Shown in pieces: positions 20,163 through 26,788 of a stretch of 38,432 bases of DNA (within the stretch, counting starts at the first letter, position 1; each line of letters begins with the position of its first letter). Under the pieces are notes generated by a model. The model had not been told where the DNA came from. It saw only the letters and a program-made list of their open reading frames with translations, and made no database searches. The stretch spans positions 1-38,432 of the forward strand of contig DVMT01000028.1 in the NCBI GenBank assembly GCA_018714855.1, written 5' to 3'. This DNA is from Candidatus Aphodocola excrementigallinarum (GTDB lineage Bacteria; Bacillota_I; Bacilli_A; RF39; UBA660). The position numbers and the translations under genes were made by a program.

Positions 20163-20251
20163 AATTAATCAATTTGGGTATTGTGTTTGCCCAAATGGTG
20201 GCAGTATTTTCATGGTGGCAAACACTTTTAAGTGTTTTTGCCACCTTTTTT
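20163..20251 (+). ncRNA. Structured leader / candidate riboswitch-like attenuator
   Basis: P1 TTTGGG(20173-20178)/CCCAAA(20190-20195); antiterminator GTGTTTGCC(20183-20191)/GGCAAACAC(20217-20225); terminator hairpin 20214-20245 + T6. Confidence 0.65.
20214..20251 (+). terminator. Intrinsic terminator upstream of the folE2-like gene (attenuator)
   Basis: GGTGGCAAACACT-ttta-AGTGTTTTTGCCACC followed by TTTTTT. Confidence 0.8.
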
Positions 20252-20276
20252 ATTGCCTTAATATTAGGAGGTTAAA

Positions 20277-21047
20277 ATGGAAGATGTTCATAACAATATA
20301 GAAAAAAGAAATGTGTCGATAGAAAGAGTAGGAATAAATAATTTTAGATTACCTTTTTGCTATAGGTCGTTATATGATTATAATACTATTGCATCAATAA
20401 TTTCTGGGGTATGTGTTGGCTGTAGTGAGAAAGGGGCACATTTAAGTAGAATTATTGAGGTATTAAATGAGTTGTTAGCTAACAAAATTCTTAAATTAGA
20501 AGATTTTTCTACGATAATAAAAGCTCTAGCTGATAGGATTGAAAAAAAAGATATAGAGTTAACCGTTAGTTTTCCAACATTAATAGAAACAAAATCTCCT
20601 ATTACTAATAAGATAAGCTATATTGATTCTGAGGTGGAGGTGAAAGTAATGTTAAAAAATAATACAATTTATAAAGATGTATCTTTAAAAATGAATGGTG
20701 CAATGTGTTGCCCTAGTTCTAAAAAAATTTCTAAATATGGGGCTCACAGTCAAAGATGTTTATTAAAATCTACAATAGTTGATGCAAAAGATGATTTATT
20801 GATAGAAGATGTAGCTAATATTTTGCAAAAATGCTTTAGTGCACCCGTATTTTCGGTTGTTAAAAGAGAAGATGAAAAATATATGACTGAAACTGCTTAT
20901 GAAAATCCTAAATTTTCTGAGGACTTAATTAGAGATGTATTACTTAATTTAAAAAGAAAATATAAGGATTCAGAAATAATTGCAGAAATGGAAAATTATG
21001 AATCTATACATTCGCATAATGTATATGCAAAGGGATATTTGAAATGA
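20277..21047 (+). CDS. folE2: GTP cyclohydrolase IB (FolE2-like)
   Basis: VERVGINNFRLPF, GAHLSRIIEVLNE, CCPSSKKISKYGAHSQR, VKREDEKYMTETAYENPKFSEDLIRDV, NYESIHSHNVYA match the FolE2 family. Confidence 0.88.
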   Translation: MEDVHNNIEKRNVSIERVGINNFRLPFCYRSLYDYNTIASIISGVCVGCSEKGAHLSRIIEVLNELLANKILKLEDFSTIIKALADRIEKKDIELTVSFPTLIETKSPITNKISYIDSEVEVKVMLKNNTIYKDVSLKMNGAMCCPSSKKISKYGAHSQRCLLKSTIVDAKDDLLIEDVANILQKCFSAPVFSVVKREDEKYMTETAYENPKFSEDLIRDVLLNLKRKYKDSEIIAEMENYESIHSHNVYAKGYLK

Positions 21048-21916
21048 TAAAGGTTTATGTAAAAGATTTAATTGATATGTTAAAAATCAAAGGCGATCAA
21101 TTGAATATTATAGTTTGTAAAGCGCTTATTGCTGCTATGATAAACAAAAAAATTGCATATAAAGATAGGCAAATGATAATAATTGATGAAAATGTATTTA
21201 AAACACTATGGAATATATATTTAAGTAGTCTTTGTTATTTTGATATTAATTATAATAGAAAAACAGATTTCAAACTATATTTTGAATATATCATTGATTC
21301 ATTAATGAATAATAAACAATTAACGTTTTTATCTCTTTTTTGCCCAGGGTATACTAAAGACGGGTATAAAGATAGGCTGGGTAATACAACAAAATGGAAA
21401 TTGGCAGAATTAAAAAATATCAACTCTTTTTTTCAAGAAAACGAGGTAGATAATTTAATTTATTGTTATTATTCAGATGTGTTTCTAGAAAATACAGATT
21501 ATGAAGTAAATTCAAAATGGATGATTCAAATGGATTATAACAGATATTTGTTTCACGAAGAGGCTAAAAAATATTTTGATGAAATATATGTAAAAAATGC
21601 TTCTGATTTAGAAATATTTTCGGAGGAAAAAAGTATTAGTGGGTACATTGATGATAATCTTGTCAAGAAAGTAAATCCTAGAACGTATAAATCTTTTAAA
21701 AAGTTTAATGAAAAGTTTTATAATAAATTAGGTTTTTCAAAGGAACAAATGTTATTTAGAAATGATAGGTTAATTACAATGTATAAATTGTTATCTGATT
21801 ATATTAATTCTCAGAGTAATACAATTTTTTTGCCAATGGAAAACATGTATGAGAGAGAAAATATATTTTCAGAAAATAATACATGTACAATGTATTTGAA
21901 ATTAAAAAGGAGATGA
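21044..21916 (+). CDS. Hypothetical protein in GTP-cyclohydrolase cluster
   Basis: 290-aa ORF overlapping folE2 stop (ATGA); motif FCPGYTKDGYKDRLGNTTKWKLAELK; no family recognised. Confidence 0.75.
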   Translation: MIKVYVKDLIDMLKIKGDQLNIIVCKALIAAMINKKIAYKDRQMIIIDENVFKTLWNIYLSSLCYFDINYNRKTDFKLYFEYIIDSLMNNKQLTFLSLFCPGYTKDGYKDRLGNTTKWKLAELKNINSFFQENEVDNLIYCYYSDVFLENTDYEVNSKWMIQMDYNRYLFHEEAKKYFDEIYVKNASDLEIFSEEKSISGYIDDNLVKKVNPRTYKSFKKFNEKFYNKLGFSKEQMLFRNDRLITMYKLLSDYINSQSNTIFLPMENMYERENIFSENNTCTMYLKLKRR

Positions 21917-21919
21917 AAC

Positions 21920-23446
21920 ATGAAAGATAAATATTCATTTTATTTGCAAAATAACAATAAACTATTTAATAGTGATATTCTTGTTGTTTGTTATGAAGCA
22001 GATGAGTCTGAGATAAGTGAATACAACTTAACATCAAAATCCATAATATTATTTATAAAAAGTGAAGAAATAAATTTTGCCACTTTGAATAAAGATGTTA
22101 ATTATAGAAATATTATTAAAAAAGCATTTGATAAAAAAGATGTTTTTTTAAGACTTCAATGTGAGTGTTTGTTGGGGATGTATGGAGACTCACATTGTGA
22201 TTGTGAGCAACAAAGATTAGATAGTATAAAACTCATTTCAAAACATAATGGTATATATATTCACATTCCACAAGAAGCTCAGGGCTGGGGATTGCCATAT
22301 AAAATTAAAGAACTTGAATTACAAGTATCTGGAAGAACCCAAGATGGGAAGTATATTGGCATTAAAAATAGAGATGATGCTCAAAAATTATTATTAGGTA
22401 ATGAGAAATTTCAGGATAATAGAAATTATAAAATTATATCTGATATTTTAAAGAATTTAGGTTTGAAAAAAAATAAATTTATATTATTAACTGATAGTCA
22501 AAGAAAACTAGATGATATAAAAACCACAGGATTAAATGTTATTGGTTATAAAGAATATAATAGTAATTCAATAAATGTCAATAATTTGTCTGAGTATTTA
22601 ATAAAAATATTAAATGGTACGCATGCTTTTTCGCAAGAAGTATTGGATACAATTCTATCGTTGATTATTGATAGACAATATAACGAACGAACGTTATCTA
22701 CATTAGTAAGTATTGTAAATAAGATAAAATATGATAAAAATTATTATCTTGATAATGTTTCAAAAAAGAAAATATTAAATGCTTATAATACAATAATATG
22801 TGGTGATGAGAAAGAGTATTATATTGGTGATGATAACACGATTAAGATACAAAATAATTTTTGTTGTAGAGTTAATACATCTATATTTAAAGTTATCAAA
22901 AATGTTTTAGGGAAAAATATTTTTGATAGAATTTCTTTAGAAAAACTATATTATTTTCAGAATAAATATAGTAATGAAATAGTTAAAATAAGAACAAGTA
23001 AAATTTTAGATATTAGAGATGATAATTCTGAGTTTTTCAAAGGACAACATCATGCAGAACAAAGAATAATTAACAAAGATAAAAATAAAATAATTCAAAA
23101 AGAAGTAACTGTTTCAAGTTTAAAATCATATTTTGAAAATCCTAATTATGACTATGTAAAGAGAGTTGAAATGATAACAATTATATCTGAATTTGATATG
23201 CCAGGTGTTAAGGTCTTTATAAAAAGAATACCAACAATTGATAATAGGGTTTTGGATGTATTTGGTAAGAAGAAAGATATAAAAGAATTTTTAGATAAAA
23301 TAATAAAGTCAAATCCCAAGGTCTTATTAAATAAAGTTACAGACACAAGATTTGAGGATGAGAATTTTACCGATTATAATTTGAGATTTGCAGATATTAA
23401 TGCTATAATCGAAGAAGAATTAAAGATATTTAATATATTAAAATAG
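21920..23446 (+). CDS. Divergent GTP cyclohydrolase II (RibA)-like protein with long C-terminal extension
   Basis: RLQCECLLGMYGDSHCDCEQQRLDSI, PQEAQGWGLPYKIKELELQ, DNRNYKIISDILKNLGL, FILLTDSQRKLDDI align with the RibA core; residues after ~200 unassigned. Confidence 0.8.
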   Translation: MKDKYSFYLQNNNKLFNSDILVVCYEADESEISEYNLTSKSIILFIKSEEINFATLNKDVNYRNIIKKAFDKKDVFLRLQCECLLGMYGDSHCDCEQQRLDSIKLISKHNGIYIHIPQEAQGWGLPYKIKELELQVSGRTQDGKYIGIKNRDDAQKLLLGNEKFQDNRNYKIISDILKNLGLKKNKFILLTDSQRKLDDIKTTGLNVIGYKEYNSNSINVNNLSEYLIKILNGTHAFSQEVLDTILSLIIDRQYNERTLSTLVSIVNKIKYDKNYYLDNVSKKKILNAYNTIICGDEKEYYIGDDNTIKIQNNFCCRVNTSIFKVIKNVLGKNIFDRISLEKLYYFQNKYSNEIVKIRTSKILDIRDDNSEFFKGQHHAEQRIINKDKNKIIQKEVTVSSLKSYFENPNYDYVKRVEMITIISEFDMPGVKVFIKRIPTIDNRVLDVFGKKKDIKEFLDKIIKSNPKVLLNKVTDTRFEDENFTDYNLRFADINAIIEEELKIFNILK

Positions 23447-23459
23447 AAAGAGGTGTATT

Positions 23460-24089
23460 ATGGAATACGAAGTAAGATTTTATTATCCAATTAAAGAATA
23501 TAATAATAAAATAAATCTATTAAATAAGATCTCAACTTTAAAATGTAATGGAAGAAATTATGAAAAAACATCTCAATTTAATCATCCTAGCCCTAAATAC
23601 AATTTCTATTCTAAAAAAATAGATGGGAGATTTAGAATTAGAATAACTAAGGGAAAAAATATTTCTAGGTGTATGCTAAGTTGGAAACGAAGATTACCAA
23701 TAACGCTTGAGTCTTCAATTAACAAGGAGGAAGAAATTGAGCTTACAATAAAACCTTCTGAATATGATAATTTAATGTTTATAGTCAAAAATATATTACA
23801 TATGGAGGAAGTAGAAAGCTATGAAAGGTTTAGAACTACTTTCACTAATTCAGAGGTTGAAATAGCATTGGATGAATATCCGTTTGGTTTAGCTTTGGAA
23901 ATAGAGGCCAAAACCTTTGATAATAAAGCTGAAGAAGTCGTTGATAAATACGTAGAACTTCTTAAATTGGATTATAAAGATTCATATAGACTTTCTTGGG
24001 ATGATAAATACGAAGAATTATGTAAAGAGCAAGGCAAAGAGAAGTTTAAGCATGTATTATTTGACTGTGATATGCCGGAGATAAAATAA
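23460..24089 (+). CDS. CYTH-domain protein (triphosphate tunnel / class IV adenylate cyclase superfamily)
   Basis: N-terminal MEYEVRFYYP (ExExR), RFRIRITKGKN, EIELTIKPSEYDNL, VEIALDEYPFGLALEIEAK. Confidence 0.85.
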   Translation: MEYEVRFYYPIKEYNNKINLLNKISTLKCNGRNYEKTSQFNHPSPKYNFYSKKIDGRFRIRITKGKNISRCMLSWKRRLPITLESSINKEEEIELTIKPSEYDNLMFIVKNILHMEEVESYERFRTTFTNSEVEIALDEYPFGLALEIEAKTFDNKAEEVVDKYVELLKLDYKDSYRLSWDDKYEELCKEQGKEKFKHVLFDCDMPEIK

Positions 24090-24091
24090 TC

Positions 24092-25027
24092 ATGAATCAA
24101 TTAAAAAATATAGAATTTGTTGCTAATAATAGTAAATATGTATGTATAAACCAGGAAAAAATAAAAAAGCTTGCATCTGAATTAGTTATAGATTGTCCTA
24201 AACATTTACAAAAGGGTTTATCAAATAAGCTAACGGAAAATGAAATGGTTGTTTTCATGCTCTTATGTGAATCAATTAATTTCTGTTTTTGGCCTGAAAA
24301 AAAGTGGAAGATAAAATACAAGAATAAAATTTATTATGGTTCTGTTGCTATGTTTTTATCAATGCAAAGAGCTATTGAGGAGAACAGTCATATGTTTGAT
24401 ATAGAAAACTTAAAAAAAATAACATATGATAAATTTTGTAGTATTTTTAAAACATTAGACAAACCTATTTCTCTTTTAAAAGAACGATATAAAAATTTTA
24501 GAGAAGTATCTTTAACATTACAAAAAAAGGGTAATAAGTTTTTTGATGAAATATATCGCATTAATTCTGATGTTGAATTATTAAATTATATTGTTAAAAC
24601 TTTTCCATGCTTTAATGATGTAAGCTGTTTTAAACTAAGGAAAATTAGATTTTATAAAAGAGCTACTTTGTTAGTAAGAGATTATTATACTCTTGTACCT
24701 AAAATTAGAGAGAATATAAAGAGTATATCTAATTTAACTGCGTGCGCTGATTATGTTGTTCCAAAGCTTTTAAGAGGGTTTGGAATTTTAGAATATAATA
24801 GTTCTCTTTCAAAAAAAGTGGATTCAAAAATACTACTAAGGCATAACAGTAGAATGGAAATAGAAATAAGAGCTAATATGATAATTGCTGTAGAAATGCT
24901 AAGGAAAGAACTCTTAAAAAATGATAAAGTCATTGATTCTGTCATTCTAGATAGTATTTTATGGCAATATGGAGAACACATTGGAAAATCATCTTCTCAT
25001 CATAGAACTATAACTATATTTTATTAG
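24092..25027 (+). CDS. Queuosine salvage protein / queuosine nucleosidase-like (DUF2419, Qng1-like)
   Basis: ESINFCFWPEKKWKIKYKNKIYYGSVAMFLSMQRAIEE, FYKRATLLVRD, LTACADYVVPKLLRGFGILEYNSSL, EIEIRANMIIAVEML, ILWQYGEH match DUF2419. Confidence 0.87.
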   Translation: MNQLKNIEFVANNSKYVCINQEKIKKLASELVIDCPKHLQKGLSNKLTENEMVVFMLLCESINFCFWPEKKWKIKYKNKIYYGSVAMFLSMQRAIEENSHMFDIENLKKITYDKFCSIFKTLDKPISLLKERYKNFREVSLTLQKKGNKFFDEIYRINSDVELLNYIVKTFPCFNDVSCFKLRKIRFYKRATLLVRDYYTLVPKIRENIKSISNLTACADYVVPKLLRGFGILEYNSSLSKKVDSKILLRHNSRMEIEIRANMIIAVEMLRKELLKNDKVIDSVILDSILWQYGEHIGKSSSHHRTITIFY

Positions 25028-25340
25028 TAATTATAAAATCTATGTTAATAACATCATCAAACGATATTTTAGTGTTATCTAAGTAAATGATTTTATTTAT
25101 TTTATCTATTTTTTTAACCTTGCCAATTGTTTCTATATAATTTACGTTATGATAGTGTTTTATTAATACACTATCATTTTTATTAATACTTAATATCGTT
25201 TTGTTAATATCGTTTAAGCTGTCTTCTGATAGCTCTTTTTTATTATCTTTTTGTTTTTCCTCTTTTTCAATTAACTCGTAAAATCCTTTTAAAGAATCGA
25301 ATGGTAAAAACTGTTTAGCTCTATTTAAATTACTCTGCAT
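25014..25340 (-). CDS. YolD-like protein
   Basis: RAKQFLPFDSLKGFYELIEKEEK plus OB-like tail; adjacent to Y-family polymerase. Confidence 0.75.
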   Translation of the reverse strand: MQSNLNRAKQFLPFDSLKGFYELIEKEEKQKDNKKELSEDSLNDINKTILSINKNDSVLIKHYHNVNYIETIGKVKKIDKINKIIYLDNTKISFDDVINIDFIITNKI

Positions 25341-26583
25341 TATGACCTCCTATTAGTTTGTTTCTCTTTTTCTGTGTTGCAAAATCAAGTAAGCTTATGC
25401 ATTTTAAGATGGAGTCATTTCCATACTTTTCTTTTATTTCATTTATAATATTTGAAAGTTTATTTTCTTTTTTATCTTCCTCTTCATTAGAAAACATGTT
25501 TAGCTGCTTAAATCTTCTTTTTCCTACGTTTGTGAAAAATACACTTATTCTTCTTATTTTGTACTTTGTGTTTATCACGTAATCATACTCACTTAACAGT
25601 AATTTCGTTATTTCGCTTGTGTTATTAGTTTGGTCATCTAACGTTTTAGAAACTTTAGTGCCTGGTGCTTCATCTTTAGAGTAACCTATGAAAAAACCTA
25701 CGTGATCAGTAAATAAGTTTTCTTTTGATAATCTTAAAGATAAGCTGCTAATCATTTCTGTAAGTACTACTTTAGCTTGTTTGTAGTCATAGTCTTTATC
25801 TAGTATCTGGCTGTTTGATATAGCATTTGATTTTGGTTTATATGCCTTAATTTCTTTTATGGTGCATGGTTCTATTCCTTTTGCGTGATCGATTAAGAGT
25901 TTTGCGTTTATACCAAATGTTTTATATAATACTTTTTCATTAGCGAAAGCTATATCATGCATGTTTTTTAAATGTAGTTTGTTAAGTTTATTTTCGGTTT
26001 TAACTCCTATTTGCCAAAAGTCACTTAAAGGTTCGTGATACCATAATTTCTTTTTATATTCATCTTCATTTAAGTATGCAATGTTATCTTTATTATGCTT
26101 TGCCATTATATCAAGCGCTACTTTAGCTAGATAAAGGTTGGTGCCAATTCCGCATGCTGCGGTAATACCAGTTTTTCTTTTTACATCTCCTATTATTTCT
26201 TTAGCAAGATTATAAGCACTTTTATTATATAGTTTTAAGTATGGTGTAACACATAAAAACGCCTCATCAATGGAGTACTGAAAAACGTCTATAGAGCTTA
26301 CGTATTTTAAATATATTTTATGGATTAAAACGGAATACTCCATATATCGTTTCATTCTTGGTTTAGCAATTATATATTTTATGTTTTTGGGTATTTCAAA
26401 TAATCTACATCTATTTTTAACACCTTGCATTTTTAGTTTAGGACTAACCGCAAGACATATTGCACCACGACCACGTGTTTTATCTGCAACTACTAGATTT
26501 GTCTTAAATGGATCAAGACCTCTTAATACGCATTCTACTGACGCATAAAAAGTTTTTAGATCAATGCAAAAGTAAATACTCAT
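25330..26583 (-). CDS. Y-family DNA polymerase (UvrX/DinB-like)
   Basis: IDLKTFYASVECVLRGLDPF, IDVFQYSIDEAFL, AACGIGTNLYLAKVALDIMAKH, FWQIGVKTENKLNKLHLKNMHDIA. Confidence 0.92.
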   Translation of the reverse strand: MSIYFCIDLKTFYASVECVLRGLDPFKTNLVVADKTRGRGAICLAVSPKLKMQGVKNRCRLFEIPKNIKYIIAKPRMKRYMEYSVLIHKIYLKYVSSIDVFQYSIDEAFLCVTPYLKLYNKSAYNLAKEIIGDVKRKTGITAACGIGTNLYLAKVALDIMAKHNKDNIAYLNEDEYKKKLWYHEPLSDFWQIGVKTENKLNKLHLKNMHDIAFANEKVLYKTFGINAKLLIDHAKGIEPCTIKEIKAYKPKSNAISNSQILDKDYDYKQAKVVLTEMISSLSLRLSKENLFTDHVGFFIGYSKDEAPGTKVSKTLDDQTNNTSEITKLLLSEYDYVINTKYKIRRISVFFTNVGKRRFKQLNMFSNEEEDKKENKLSNIINEIKEKYGNDSILKCISLLDFATQKKRNKLIGGHNAE

Positions 26584-26609
26584 TTTTCATCACCAACAAT
26601 ATAATAACA

Positions 26610-26623
26610 CAAACATTTGTTTG
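26610..26623. promoter_or_regulatory. Putative LexA/DinR-type box
   Basis: CAAACATTTGTTTG, 6-bp dyad arms around 2 nt, 26 bp upstream of the polymerase start; resembles CGAACATATGTTCG. Confidence 0.45.
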
Positions 26624-26788
26624 ATAGAACACTTTTTTTAAAATGGAAAAAAATGGCAATATTTTTAACTATAGTGCATTGCTATGTATAAACAATTATA
26701 TCTTAATAATGTTATAAGGTAGGTGAATAGTTGTTTTGAGATATTAATTATGTTATAATTTAACAAATAATGGTGTAAGGGTGGTAAC

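Noticed and set aside
20163-20213. Canonical preQ1-I or THF riboswitch
   Set aside because: Size and gene context fit, but I could not match the loop/A-rich tail consensus of preQ1-I nor the longer THF architecture.
21044-21916. Possible isonitrile synthase (PvcA/Dit1-like) because of the CPGY..SD pattern
   Set aside because: Resemblance limited to a few residues; no consistent motif series, so left as unknown.
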